In this document: in pieces, positions 25,803 to 35,286 of the stretch | How the letters are laid out: each line of letters begins with the position of its first letter | Position numbering within the stretch: position 1 is the first letter of the stretch | Origin: JBDHAC01 sp039588215 | Lineage (GTDB): Bacteria; Gemmatimonadota; Gemmatimonadetes; Palauibacterales; Palauibacteraceae | Length of the DNA stretch: 57,517 nucleotides | Direction of reading: 5' to 3' | NCBI GenBank assembly: GCA_039588215.1 | Contig: JBDHAD010000007.1 | Location: forward strand, 1 to 57,517 | Made by a program: the position numbers and the translations under genes | The notes under the pieces: generated by a model | Database searches by the model: none | The model's input: the letters and a program-made list of their open reading frames with translations, nothing else | Told to the model about the DNA's origin: nothing

Positions 25803-28282
25803 ACCTGTGGACCCGCCTGCGCGATGCCCTGCGAGCCGTTGATCGACCTCCCGCCGCGGGCTGGCGCGACGACTATATCCACCACGGGTATCGCGCCCTG
25901 CTCGCGCTCGGGATCGCGCTGCTGCTTCCGTGGCTATTCGCGAGGCCGACGCTCCCCCAATTCGCGGGGCTCGAAGAAGGAGCGGTGCCGGATCGGGATG
26001 TGATCGCCAGCACCTCCTTCACGGTGTACAAGTCCGAGACCCAGCTGGAAGCCGAGCGGCGCGACGCGGAAGCGGGGATCTACTCCATCTTCGCTTTTGA
26101 TCGCACCGCGGCCGATACGGCGATCGCCAGGTCGAACGCGCTGTTCGCCAGCCTCGACTCGGTCATACGCGTACTGGAGGGACGGGATCTCGAGGATCCG
26201 GAGGACCAGGACCCAGAGGCGAGGGTACGCGCGATCGAAGCGGGAATCAGCGAGATCCTGACCCGCGCCGGCGTGACCTTTCCGAGAGGGGACCAACTCG
26301 CGCTGCTGAGGGACCAGCGACAACGCGAGCGCCTGCGCGCCGCGGTCGAATCGGTGTTCGACGAATTGCTGCGCCCCGGCGTGGCGCGCTCGGTGGACCT
26401 CCAGGACGTGGCCTCGACGACCGTCGTGATCCGCGAAGGGGATCGCGACCGGCTCCTGGCGCGCGACTCCATCGTGACGATGGACCAGTTCTATAGGGAG
26501 TCCATCGATCGGAACGCAGCCGACCGCACGCCAGCAAGGACGTCACTGCACCAAACCCTGCTCGTCCTGTTCAACGAACCGACGCTGACGTTGGACCGCA
26601 ACGCGACTCGGGACGCGCGCCTGCAGGCACGCGCCGCGGTCGACCGCAACCGTACGGCGGGGTTCGTTCGCGAGGGCGAGCGAATCATCATGGCGCACGA
26701 GCCGATCGGGCGCGTCGAGATGGAGAAGCTGCGGGCGTACCGGGCGCACCTGGTAGAGGAGGGGTTGACCGACTCGGGCGCCGCGCGCTTCTGGCGCGAT
26801 CTAGGCGTCGTCCTGTTCAGCGGCGGACTCCTCGGGATTCTCGTCCTGGCGATCCATTCGTTCCGGCGCGAGGTGTACGAGGATGCCCGCAGCGTGTCAG
26901 TGATCTTCTTCCTGATCGCGCTCGTGCTCGTGGTGGCTGGGATCATCGCCGCCGCAGAAAGCCCACCGGCGCTGATCCCGATCGCGTTCGCTTCACTGCT
27001 CGTCGGGGCGTTGTTCGACGGGTTCCTGGCACTCCTCGTCGTGGCAACGATCGCGGGGGTCCTGTTGGGTCAGCCGGCGTTCGAAGGATTGCCCGTGCCA
27101 TTCCTCATGGCGGCGGCGGGTGCGGCGGGTGCACTCGCGGTGCGGGAAATCCGGCGCCGCTCGCAGAGCTGGATCCTGATCGCGCTGATCACCGGCGGCT
27201 ACGTGTTCGCAGGCCTGGCACTCCTTCTGATGGGCCATTTCGACTGGCGTGCGCTCGCGACCACATCCCTGTGGGGATTCGGTACGGCAACCGCCTGCAC
27301 GGCGCTCGCGATGGGTGCAGCGCTCCCGGCTCTCGAAGCGCTGACCGGGCGTACCACCGACCAGACCCTGCTCGAGCTCGCCGACATGAACCGCCCTCTG
27401 CTCCGGCGCCTCGCGCGAGAGGCCCCGGGCACGTACGCGCATTCGATCAACGTCGCCAATCTGGCGGAAGCGGCGAGCCTCGCGATCGGGGCGAGGGCGC
27501 GGCTAACGCGCGTCGGTGTCTACTACCACGACATCGGCAAGTTGACGCGGCCCCAATACTTCATCGAGAACCAGCCGAAGGGACTCAATCCGCACGACAG
27601 GATCCGTCCTTCGCAGAGCGCCGAGATCTTGCGGGATCACGTGCGTGAAGGTCTGGTGCTCGCTAACGAGGCGAAGCTGCCGAGGGTGCTAAAGGACTTT
27701 ATCCGCGAGCACCACGGGACGCAGCAAATCCGCTATTTCCTGGCAAAGGCGCAGGAGGGCGAGGGGAGCCTCGACTTCGACCCCAACGACTTCTGTTACC
27801 CCGGTCCGAAGCCACAGAGCAAAGAGACCGCGATCGTCATGCTGGCGGATGCGGTCGAGTCGGCCTCGCGCACGCTCTCGGATCCCAGCCCGGAGCGAAT
27901 CCGCACGCTGATCGACAAACTCGTGAACGCCCGTGTGGAAGAAGGCCAGCTGGACGAGTGTGGCCTCACGTTCCGCGACCTGGATCGCGTGAAGACCGAG
28001 TTCGCCCACGTCCTCACGGGGTTGTACCACCACCGTATCGACTATCCGCAGGTGGCGGAGCCGGCAGCTTCCGAGGGCGCCTTGGAGGCTAGCGACGCCG
28101 AGACAGCCCAAACCGATCTGAGGACCGACGAAGTCGCCTCCACCCCGGCCGAGGAACGAGGGGTGGAGACGGGGGCGCCAGGGCAGACCGAGCGCCGCCT
28201 GGCTTCGGGCTCGCGCACCTCGAGGGTGGCCTCGCGGGCCGAGCGCGAATGGGGAACCGAGCGCGACCCGGGCGAGCGCTAG
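25799..28282 (+). CDS. pgpH: 7TM-HD family cyclic-di-AMP phosphodiesterase
   Basis: An 827-residue membrane protein: N-terminal helix (about 30-48), a long outer region (about 55-325), seven membrane helices (about 335-530), and a C-terminal HD domain with TYAHSINVANLAE, YYHDIGKL (about 577), HHGT and ADAVESASR. PgpH of this class hydrolyses c-di-AMP in Firmicutes. Past residue 760 the tail is Glu/Ala/Thr-rich, low in complexity. The ATG overlaps phoH (ATGA). Confidence 0.92.
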   Translation: MNLWTRLRDALRAVDRPPAAGWRDDYIHHGYRALLALGIALLLPWLFARPTLPQFAGLEEGAVPDRDVIASTSFTVYKSETQLEAERRDAEAGIYSIFAFDRTAADTAIARSNALFASLDSVIRVLEGRDLEDPEDQDPEARVRAIEAGISEILTRAGVTFPRGDQLALLRDQRQRERLRAAVESVFDELLRPGVARSVDLQDVASTTVVIREGDRDRLLARDSIVTMDQFYRESIDRNAADRTPARTSLHQTLLVLFNEPTLTLDRNATRDARLQARAAVDRNRTAGFVREGERIIMAHEPIGRVEMEKLRAYRAHLVEEGLTDSGAARFWRDLGVVLFSGGLLGILVLAIHSFRREVYEDARSVSVIFFLIALVLVVAGIIAAAESPPALIPIAFASLLVGALFDGFLALLVVATIAGVLLGQPAFEGLPVPFLMAAAGAAGALAVREIRRRSQSWILIALITGGYVFAGLALLLMGHFDWRALATTSLWGFGTATACTALAMGAALPALEALTGRTTDQTLLELADMNRPLLRRLAREAPGTYAHSINVANLAEAASLAIGARARLTRVGVYYHDIGKLTRPQYFIENQPKGLNPHDRIRPSQSAEILRDHVREGLVLANEAKLPRVLKDFIREHHGTQQIRYFLAKAQEGEGSLDFDPNDFCYPGPKPQSKETAIVMLADAVESASRTLSDPSPERIRTLIDKLVNARVEEGQLDECGLTFRDLDRVKTEFAHVLTGLYHHRIDYPQVAEPAASEGALEASDAETAQTDLRTDEVASTPAEERGVETGAPGQTERRLASGSRTSRVASRAEREWGTERDPGER

Positions 28283-28287
28283 GCGGA

Positions 28288-28728
28288 TTGCCCGCTCTCG
28301 ACCTACACATCAACCGGCTGGAGGAGTGGCCCGCGCTCGCGGGTCTCGGGGCGCGTGTACGCGCGGCGGCAGAGACCGCCTTCGGCACCGGTGAATTGAG
28401 TGCCGAGCTCTCCATCAGCTTCGTGCCCGAAGCGGAAATGCGGGCCCTGAATCGCGTCTACCACGGCATCGATGCAGCGACCGATGTGCTCGCGTTCAAT
28501 CTCGGTAACGTGGAGGGGCGAGGCGGCTCGCTTCTGGGCGACATCTACGTTTGCCCCGATGTGGCGCGCCGGTCTGCCGAATCCGAAGCGATCGAATGGT
28601 CCCAAGAAGTGCTGCGGCTCGTGATCCATGCGATCCTCCACCTCCTGGGTCACGACCACCCCGTTGGGGACGAGCGCTACGAGTCCGAGATGTTCCGCCT
28701 GCAGGAGAGGCTGCTCAGGTCTTTGTAG
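28288..28728 (+). CDS. ybeY: Endoribonuclease / 16S rRNA maturation factor YbeY
   Basis: A metal-dependent RNase for 16S rRNA 3'-end maturation and quality control. The zinc motif is HAILHLLGHDH, preceded by VYHGIDAATDVLAFN and LLGDIYVCPDVA. TTG at 28288 with AGGCGGA ahead gives MPALDLHIN, like the family; an ATG at 28249 lies inside pgpH and lacks a ribosome site. No gene follows for about 540 bases. Confidence 0.93.
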   Translation: MPALDLHINRLEEWPALAGLGARVRAAAETAFGTGELSAELSISFVPEAEMRALNRVYHGIDAATDVLAFNLGNVEGRGGSLLGDIYVCPDVARRSAESEAIEWSQEVLRLVIHAILHLLGHDHPVGDERYESEMFRLQERLLRSL

Positions 28729-29266
28729 GGCCGCCGGGGCGAGGGCCGCCGACACACACGGCGGGAAGGACCGCCGGCACTCCCTCGCTCGCGACACGGG
28801 CGAGGGCCGCCGACACCCCCTCACTCGCGACGCGGAAGCCGCGCGGCGCTACGGCTCAGAAGTCCTCAGCGTATCGCTTGCGCGTCGAAACGACTCACAA
28901 GCACTTGGCGCGCGCCTACGGTCGCTCGCGAGGGGGTGCCCGCCGGCTCTCAAAGAGAAGGAGGGGCATCGGCGGTCGCGCTCACAGCGGGGTGTCCCAC
29001 GGCGGCGATGACTGCCGACTCCTTAGCATCTGGAGAGGGTCGTGGGATCTCTCGCGAGCGACCGTAGATGAGCGCTTATCGCCGGCGTCGGTTGGGTGCT
29101 GCGCGGGCGATCGCGTTCGGCGAGGCCGGATGTAGCGCCTCGCAGCTTCCGTGTCGCGAGTGAGACGACCCCGCGACCCTCTCTCCCCCACGGGGTTCCG
29201 CACCGCCGTCTCGACCGTAGTTTTAGCGACCGGCCCAGTCGATCCCGGAATACCGATGGAGGTACC
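28729..29266. repeat. Gap with two opposed copies of a dispersed repeat
   Basis: I see no gene here. Copy B (plus strand, about 28818-28946) begins with CTCACTCGCGACGCGGAAGC and ends in a 29-base segment (28918-28946) identical to 33738-33766. Copy A (minus strand, 29032-29168) begins TCGTCTCACTCGCGAC and ends with a 37-base stretch (29032-29068) that matches 33683-33719 with two differences. The opposed copies can fold into a large hairpin in an RNA across the gap. A shorter direct duplication, CGAGGGCCGCCGACAC, occurs at about 28740 and 28801. The mgtE promoter may lie after 29170. Confidence 0.75.
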
Positions 29267-30628
29267 ATGTCCGAGACCGCAGACCGTCTCCCCGAGGCGA
29301 TCCGCGTGATCCAAGACTTGCTCGAGCGCGATGCGGCGCAGGATCTGCTCGAGTTCGTCGAGGGCCTCCATCCCAGCGACTTGGCGGATGTCCTCGAGCA
29401 CATAGAGGGGGAGGAAGCACGCCTCCGCCTGCTCGAGCTGCTCCCCGCCGCGCTCGCCTCCGACACGCTCGCCGAAATGGAGGAAGAAGAGCACCCCGCC
29501 GAGCTCCTGGCCCAGATGGAGCCGAAGCGCATCGCGGAGCTGGTGGAAGAGCTCGCGGACGACGATGCGGCCGACCTGATCGGCGACCTCGAGCCTGAGG
29601 AACAGCAACGCGTCCTCGACTCGGTCAGCGATCCCGAGGCCGAGGAAATCCGGGAGCTGCTCGAGTACCCGGAGGACTCTGCCGGCGGGATCATGACGCT
29701 CGACCTGGTCGCCGTCTCTTCGGAGGCGACGGCTGCGGAGGCGATCGCGGAGCTTCGAGAGCGCGCCTCCGAGCGCGAGGATTTCTACACGATCTTCGTC
29801 GTCGACCCGGATCAGCGACTCCGGGGCTTCGTGACACTGCGGAGGTTGGCTCTCGCGCCTCCCTCTCTCCCGATCCTGGATCTCCTCGAAGAGCCCACCG
29901 CGGTCGTGTCCGTAGAGATGGACCAGGAAGAGGTCGGCCGAATCCTGTCCCGCTACAACCTTCCCGCGATCGGCGTCGTCGACCCGCAAGGCCGTCTCGT
30001 GGGACGAGTCACGTTCGACGACGTGATCGACGTGGTCGAAGCGGAGACGACCGAGGACATTCTCCGATTCGCGTCGACATCAGAGGAGGAGAAGCTGCGC
30101 GGGTCGACCAGGGATGCGGTCCGCAGTCGCCTGCCGTGGCTCGCGATCAACTTCGTCACGCTCTCGGCCGCGGGCTTCGTCGTGTGGCTGTATCGGGAAA
30201 CGATCGAGCAAGCCGTGATCCTCGCCGTAGTGATGCCGGTGATCGCCGGGCTGGGCGGTAACGCCGGCACGCAGGCCCTGGCGGTCACGATCCGCCGTAT
30301 CGCGACCACCGATGAAACGCTGGCGGAACGATGGCCCGTGGTCGGCAAAGAGCTTCTCGTGGGGGTGATCAACGGGCTGGCGGTCGGAATCATCGTCGCC
30401 GGGTTTGGGATCCTGCTCGCGCAGGGCGATCCACGGCTGGGCTTCGTGATCATGATCGCCATGTGGGGCAACCTGATCATCGCATCCACGGGTGGCGCCT
30501 TCTTCCCCATCCTCCTCGAGAGTCTGGGGATTGATCCCGCCGTCGCATCTTCGATCTTCGTCACGACGTTCACGGACCTGTTCGGATTCCTCTTGCTCCT
30601 CGCACTCGCGCGAGCGGTGCTGTTCTGA
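29267..30628 (+). CDS. mgtE: MgtE-family magnesium transporter
   Basis: A 453-residue magnesium channel. The acidic N-domain (about 1-130, rich in LLE and EEE helices) is followed by a CBS pair (about 135-260, IFVVDPDQRLRGFVTL and IGVVDPQGRLVGRVTFDD) and five membrane helices with PVIAGLGGNAGTQALAVTIR, the family signature. ATG at 29267 follows GGAGGT. In known MgtE the N and CBS domains close the pore when internal magnesium is high. Confidence 0.95.
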   Translation: MSETADRLPEAIRVIQDLLERDAAQDLLEFVEGLHPSDLADVLEHIEGEEARLRLLELLPAALASDTLAEMEEEEHPAELLAQMEPKRIAELVEELADDDAADLIGDLEPEEQQRVLDSVSDPEAEEIRELLEYPEDSAGGIMTLDLVAVSSEATAAEAIAELRERASEREDFYTIFVVDPDQRLRGFVTLRRLALAPPSLPILDLLEEPTAVVSVEMDQEEVGRILSRYNLPAIGVVDPQGRLVGRVTFDDVIDVVEAETTEDILRFASTSEEEKLRGSTRDAVRSRLPWLAINFVTLSAAGFVVWLYRETIEQAVILAVVMPVIAGLGGNAGTQALAVTIRRIATTDETLAERWPVVGKELLVGVINGLAVGIIVAGFGILLAQGDPRLGFVIMIAMWGNLIIASTGGAFFPILLESLGIDPAVASSIFVTTFTDLFGFLLLLALARAVLF

Positions 30629-30642
30629 AGCGCGTCACGGCC

Positions 30643-31731
30643 GTGAACAGAGCCACCGAGCTCGCAGCGAGGATCGTGTCCGGGGAACCCCGTGCCTTGG
30701 CGCGAGGCATCTCGTGGGTCGAGGATGAGGCAGCGGGCTTCGAGGCGCTCCTCGATGCCGTCCACGACCACGTCGGGCGAGCGCGGCGGATCGGAATCAC
30801 CGGCCCGCCGGGCGCCGGAAAGTCCACGCTGACCGCGGAGCTGGCGGCTCTCTACCTGGAGGCCGGGCACACCGTCGGGATCATCGCGGTGGATCCCACC
30901 AGCCCGTTCACGGGCGGCGCTCTGCTCGGAGACAGGATCCGCATGTCCGAGCTCGCGACGACCCCCGGAATCTTCATCCGTTCGATGGCATCCCGCGGCT
31001 CGCTCGGGGGCCTCGCGACGGCGACGCGCGAGGCAGCGGATCTCATGGATGCCGCGGGCTACGACCGCGTGATCCTGGAGACGCTGGGCGTCGGCCAGTC
31101 GGAGCTCGATATCGCGGCATCCGCCGACACGACGGCCGTGGTGCTGGTGCCCGAATCCGGCGATGGCATCCAGGCGATGAAGGCGGGCCTGATGGAGGTC
31201 GCGGACCTGTTCGTGGTCAACAAGGCAGATCGCCCAGGCGCCGGCCGGCTCGAGAAGGAAATCCGAGTCATGATGGCGATCCGACGGGGAAACGCCCTGC
31301 GGGACATCCCCACACACCATGGGGCGCGGATCGAGATGCCCCCCTCCGAACCCGCCGAAGGATGGGAGACGCCGGTCTTGCAGACCGTCGCTTCGAACGG
31401 GGGAGGGATCCGCGAGCTACTGGAAGCGCTGGACGGCCACGCGGACTGGCTCGCGGCCGAGGGAGAGCTGGATCGCCGCCGCACCGCGCAGCGGATGCGC
31501 CGGGCACGCGACGTACTCGTGCGCAGGGTGCAGCGCGATGCGGAGGAAGTATGGGACGGCGCGCGAGGTGAAACCGAGGAGCGGCTGGAGACGGAAACGA
31601 CGTCGCCGTACGCGATCGCGGCGGACCTGCACGGGCGCGTGTTTGCGGGTCGCGATACGGCCGGAGACCCCCCGGAGGGCCAGGAGCGGCGGGACAAACA
31701 GCAGGAACGGCCCGACAAACAGGAGGTATAG
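30643..31731 (+). CDS. meaB: Methylmalonyl-CoA mutase-associated GTPase MeaB
   Basis: A 362-residue G3E GTPase that loads and protects the B12 cofactor of methylmalonyl-CoA mutase. It shows Walker A GPPGAGKSTL, AVDPTSPFTGGALLGDRIRM, VILETLGVGQSELD and the base-binding NKAD. It lies 55 bases before the mutase large chain, which fits its role. The last 30 residues are a Gln/Arg/Asp-rich low-complexity tail. GTG start, 14 bases after mgtE, with a weak ribosome site. Confidence 0.93.
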   Translation: MNRATELAARIVSGEPRALARGISWVEDEAAGFEALLDAVHDHVGRARRIGITGPPGAGKSTLTAELAALYLEAGHTVGIIAVDPTSPFTGGALLGDRIRMSELATTPGIFIRSMASRGSLGGLATATREAADLMDAAGYDRVILETLGVGQSELDIAASADTTAVVLVPESGDGIQAMKAGLMEVADLFVVNKADRPGAGRLEKEIRVMMAIRRGNALRDIPTHHGARIEMPPSEPAEGWETPVLQTVASNGGGIRELLEALDGHADWLAAEGELDRRRTAQRMRRARDVLVRRVQRDAEEVWDGARGETEERLETETTSPYAIAADLHGRVFAGRDTAGDPPEGQERRDKQQERPDKQEV

Positions 31732-31786
31732 GAGCACGTGCGCGTCGAGTGGTTGCGACGGATCGCATCGAAGGGAGTCATGGCGG

Positions 31787-33502
31787 ATGAGCACAGTGCC
31801 GGATGACGAATCGCGCCGGGGAGACCAGGTAGACCCGGGCCTGGACCCGACGGAGGAGGCCCTCGCCGAGCAGCTGGCTCTGTGGGACGAGGCCTTCGGC
31901 TCGAGTTCGACCCGTGAAGACGGGAACTTCACCACCATCTCCGGTCGACCGGTGAAGGCCGTGTATACGCCGCTCGACACCAGCCGACTCGGCTATCTGC
32001 GCGACCTGGGGCTACCCGGCGAGTTTCCGTACACGCGCGGTCCCTACCACAGCATGTACCGGACCCGGCTGTGGACCATGCGTCTGTTCTCGGGTTTCGC
32101 CACCGCCGAAGAGACCAACGAGCGCTACAAGTATCTCCTCGAGCACGGACAGACGGGGCTCTCGGTGGCGTTCGATTTCCCCACGCTGATGGGCTACGAC
32201 TCCGACGACCCCCGCTCCGAGGGGGAGGTCGGGAAGTGCGGCGTCGCGATCTCCAGCCTGGCCGATATGGAGACGCTGTTCGACGGGATCCCGCTCGATG
32301 AGGTATCGGTCTCCATGACCATCAACGGGCCGGCGATCATGCTGTACTGCTTCCTGCTGGTCACCGCCGAGAAGCAGGGGGTCCCGTTCGAGAAAGTCCG
32401 GGGGACGATCCAGAACGACATCCTGAAGGAGTACATGGCGCAGCACGCCTGGATCTATCCGCCCGAACCGGCCCTCAAGATCATCACCGACATCTTCGAA
32501 TGGTCGTCCGAGCACGCGCCGCTGTTCCACACCGTGTCGATTTCGGGCTACCACATCCGGGAAGCGGGCTCTACCGCGGCGCAGGAACTGGCCTACACGC
32601 TCAAGAACGGGTTTACGTACGTGGAGAAAGGAATCGAGCGCGGGCTGGATGTGGATGAGTTCGCGCCACGGCTTTCCTTCTTCTGGGACGTCCACAACGA
32701 CTTCTTCGAGGAGATCGCGAAATTCCGGGCCGGCCGCCGGATCTGGGCGCGGCGCATGCGCGACATGTACGGAGCGAAGAACCCGCGCAGCCTCCAGCTC
32801 CGCACGCATGCCCAGACCGCCGGCGTTTCACTCACCGCCCAGCAGCCGCACAACAACATCGTGCGGGTCGCGTACCAGGGGCTGGCCGCCGCGCTGGGCG
32901 GCACCCAGTCCTTGCATACCAACGCGATGGACGAGACACTGGCGCTCCCCACCGAGCAGGCGGCGAAGATCGCGCTCCGGACGCAGCAGATCCTCGCGTA
33001 CGAGACCGGAGTCCCCAACACGATCGATCCACTCGCCGGCTCCTATTACCTGGAGTCGCTGACTGACGAGATGGAATCGGAGGCGGAGGAGATCTTCGCC
33101 GAGATCGACGCGATTGGAGGGGTCGTGGCCGGCATCGAGTCCGGCTACTTCCAGGCCCAGATCGCCACGTCTTCGCGCCGGTTCCAGGGCGAGGTGGAAC
33201 GTGGCGAGCGCACGATCGTCGGGCTGAACCGCTTCGTCGAGTCCGACGAGCCCCCCATCGAGATCCTGAAGATCGGCGAGGAAGCGGCCGAGAAGCAGGA
33301 GCGTCGTATGGAAGATATGCGTGCCCGGCGGGACGAGGGGGCCGTGCAGCGTGCGCTGGAGGCGCTCGAAGCGGCGGCGCGAAACGACGAGAACGTGATG
33401 CCGCCGATGCTGGACGCCGTGCGCGAGTACGCGACTCTGGGCGAGATTCGCATCGCCCTGGAGCGCGTGTACGATCGGTTCAAGGAGCCGGTGGCCTTCT
33501 AG
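31787..33502 (+). CDS. Methylmalonyl-CoA mutase, large chain
   Basis: A 571-residue acyl-CoA mutase catalytic chain (TIM barrel) without its own B12 domain. The family marks are FPYTRGPYHSMYRTRLWTMRLFSGF, GQTGLSVAFDFPT, TINGPAIMLYCF, SISGYHIREAGSTAAQELAYT and RTHAQTAGVSLTAQQPHNNIVR. It needs the separate B12-binding chain, here encoded at 56990. It could instead act on isobutyryl- or ethylmalonyl-CoA; I favour methylmalonyl-CoA because of the GPYHSMY substrate segment and meaB. ATG at 31787 follows GGGAG by about 10 bases. Confidence 0.9.
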   Translation: MSTVPDDESRRGDQVDPGLDPTEEALAEQLALWDEAFGSSSTREDGNFTTISGRPVKAVYTPLDTSRLGYLRDLGLPGEFPYTRGPYHSMYRTRLWTMRLFSGFATAEETNERYKYLLEHGQTGLSVAFDFPTLMGYDSDDPRSEGEVGKCGVAISSLADMETLFDGIPLDEVSVSMTINGPAIMLYCFLLVTAEKQGVPFEKVRGTIQNDILKEYMAQHAWIYPPEPALKIITDIFEWSSEHAPLFHTVSISGYHIREAGSTAAQELAYTLKNGFTYVEKGIERGLDVDEFAPRLSFFWDVHNDFFEEIAKFRAGRRIWARRMRDMYGAKNPRSLQLRTHAQTAGVSLTAQQPHNNIVRVAYQGLAAALGGTQSLHTNAMDETLALPTEQAAKIALRTQQILAYETGVPNTIDPLAGSYYLESLTDEMESEAEEIFAEIDAIGGVVAGIESGYFQAQIATSSRRFQGEVERGERTIVGLNRFVESDEPPIEILKIGEEAAEKQERRMEDMRARRDEGAVQRALEALEAAARNDENVMPPMLDAVREYATLGEIRIALERVYDRFKEPVAF

Positions 33503-33866
33503 CCTGAGGGCCCGCCGCCTGGGGAGGGACACGGGGTCCCGCCCTCGCGACGCGGGAGTCGCGGGGAGAAGGATCGCAGGATCGTCTCACTCGCGACGCG
33601 GAAGCTGCGCGACGCGACGTCCGGGCCAATCAAACGCGGTCGCTTGCGCCGCTCTGACGGACACAGGCCATGAGCGCGCATTTCTACGGTCGCTCGCGAG
33701 CGATCCCACGACGCTCTCCTGACGGGGAGGTGCGCCAACGGTCGCTCGCGAGGGGGTGCCCGCCGGTCCTCAAGCCGGGGGGAGTCGCCCATGGCGCGGC
33801 TCGGATCTTGCCGCCCTGGCGCCGCATCAGAGCGCGTCCGGAAGACCGGCCTCACGGGAGTGATCG
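33503..33866. repeat. Gap with a third copy of the dispersed repeat
   Basis: No gene is seen. Copy C runs from about 33582 (TCGTCTCACTCGCGACGCGG) to 33719 (ending CGCTCTCC). A second right-end-like segment at 33738-33766 is identical over 29 bases to 28918-28946. The left end and the reverse complement of the right end share an imperfect TCGT...CTCGCGA pattern, like weak terminal inverted repeats. The region also contains GGTCGCTCGCGAG palindromic cores. The promoter of the downstream gene is not identifiable. Confidence 0.75.
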
Positions 33867-34598
33867 ATGAGCGGTGACTATCGGTGGATCGCCTTGATCC
33901 ACCTCGGCATCATCCTAGTCATCGCGTGGGTTTGGGCGTGGGGGCAGAGCGTCGACGGCAGCATCGCGCTACTCCTGATTCCCCTCTCGTTCGCGTTGTG
34001 GGCCGGCGGGGTCACGTTCTCGATCATCTCCTGGGCCAAAGGCTGGGGGATAGCCAGCACCCCGGTGCGTGGGTTGTTTCTCCTCGTCAGCCTGATCGCA
34101 CCTGTCCTCGCCGCGCCGCTCATTCCCATCCTCGAGCGCCCGGCTGCGGCGGTCGAAAGGGGGCTGATGGATCTCGGCGAGCGGGCTTCGGAGCGGGCGA
34201 AGGAAGCCCACTGCCGCCTGTTTCGTGAGGAGCTCGCGGGGACCGTCCGGGTCCGAGACGAAGCCTCCGGGTATCTGATTCTCGAGTCCGGACACGCGAT
34301 CGACCTCGTGGGGGTCAGGGTCTCGCGCGACCGACAGAGCGAGTGGCAGCGTTATGTGCGCGACGCGATCATCGGTCGCGATGTGGAGCTGGGCGTTCGA
34401 GCGGATTGCGAGAGCTGGTACTCGTTCGGCGCGATCAGCGGCGCCATCGAGCCCGTGGTCCCGAGAGATCCTTCCGGCCGCTGGTACACAGCGATCCAGG
34501 GCTTCGTGTGGCTGGATGGCGAGCTCGTGAACGCTCGGTTCACGAGCCCGTCTGGGCGGGAGCGGTTGGAGGAGCAGGCAGCAGCCGCCACTCGATGA
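33867..34598 (+). CDS. Membrane protein with a nuclease-fold-like C-terminal domain
   Basis: A 243-residue protein: three membrane helices in the first 90 residues, a short coiled stretch (about 95-115), then a beta-rich domain (about 118-235) with GTVRVRDEASGYLILESGHAIDLVGVRV, ELGVRADCES and GFVWLDGELVNARF. The pattern resembles the staphylococcal-nuclease (OB) fold, but the catalytic Arg/Glu set is not obvious, so a binding role is possible. The function is unknown. ATG at 33867 follows GGGAGTG. Confidence 0.6.
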   Translation: MSGDYRWIALIHLGIILVIAWVWAWGQSVDGSIALLLIPLSFALWAGGVTFSIISWAKGWGIASTPVRGLFLLVSLIAPVLAAPLIPILERPAAAVERGLMDLGERASERAKEAHCRLFREELAGTVRVRDEASGYLILESGHAIDLVGVRVSRDRQSEWQRYVRDAIIGRDVELGVRADCESWYSFGAISGAIEPVVPRDPSGRWYTAIQGFVWLDGELVNARFTSPSGRERLEEQAAAATR

Positions 34599-34896
34599 GC
34601 GTAGTCCGAGGGACCGCCCGCGTGCCCCTTCCGATCGAGCTTGTTGCACCCCCCTCTTGAGAGCCGGCTACCCGATCGGGTGGTGGTGTGTCGCCCGCCG
34701 CCACCCCGTCGTAGGGCGGATGCGGCCACCCGCAAGGTCGTGGCGCCACGCGACTCTTCAGAGGATAGTAGGGACGCCATCTTCGAACGGCCGGCGTGTG
34801 CGACTCCTGCCGAGGTGTGTGGATCAGCGGACCCAAGGCTGTTGGCCGCAAGGTGTTGTTCGCACGCGCCGGCGATCAAGCGGAGGGACGCTCTCC
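34599..34896. other. Gap without an identified gene
   Basis: About 300 bases in which I see no convincing coding frame, RNA gene or repeat. The only clear element is GGAGGG at 34882 that serves the next gene. GATCGGGTGGTGGTGTG and GGGCGGATGCGGCC are GC-rich but do not form a clear terminator. Confidence 0.5.
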
Positions 34897-35115
34897 ATGC
34901 GGTCCGTCAACGAGGCGAATTGGGATCGCCTTCTGCGTACCCTCATCGGTCTCGGCATGATCAGCGTCGGCTGGCTGGTGCCGAGCGGAGGATTGTGGAG
35001 TGCCGCGCTCAAGGTACTCGGCTTCTTTCCCTTGATCACGGGTGTTTGGGGGTGGTGTCCCATTTCTGCGGTGCTTGGAATCGGCACCTGGCCCGTCTCG
35101 CCCCGCACGCATTGA
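34897..35115 (+). CDS. DUF2892/YgaP-like small membrane protein
   Basis: A 72-residue protein with two membrane helices, MRSVNEANWDRLLRTLIGLG and a PLITGVWGWCPISAVLGI segment, typical of the YgaP membrane domain (DUF2892). Full YgaP has a rhodanese domain that is absent here. ATG at 34897 has GGAGGG 9 bases upstream. Relatives often sit near sulfur- or redox-handling genes; no such partner is adjacent. Confidence 0.75.
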   Translation: MRSVNEANWDRLLRTLIGLGMISVGWLVPSGGLWSAALKVLGFFPLITGVWGWCPISAVLGIGTWPVSPRTH

Positions 35116-35286
35116 TGCGCCGGCTCGCGCGGGTTCAGAACGCCCGCCGGATCGGGCGCTCGCTGCTAGGCCGGCAGCACGAATCTGGCTAGATTTACCA
35201 TGGTGACCCCCGAGGTAGTCTTAACGCCGCCGGCTGCCGTGCGGGTGCGCGGTGCCCGGTACGCCTCACCACGGCTGGAGGGCCAA

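Noticed and set aside
28551..29135. Arg/Ala-rich frame across the repeat gap
   Set aside because: It reads through the dispersed repeat and has no ribosome site; similar Arg-rich frames arise wherever the repeat occurs.
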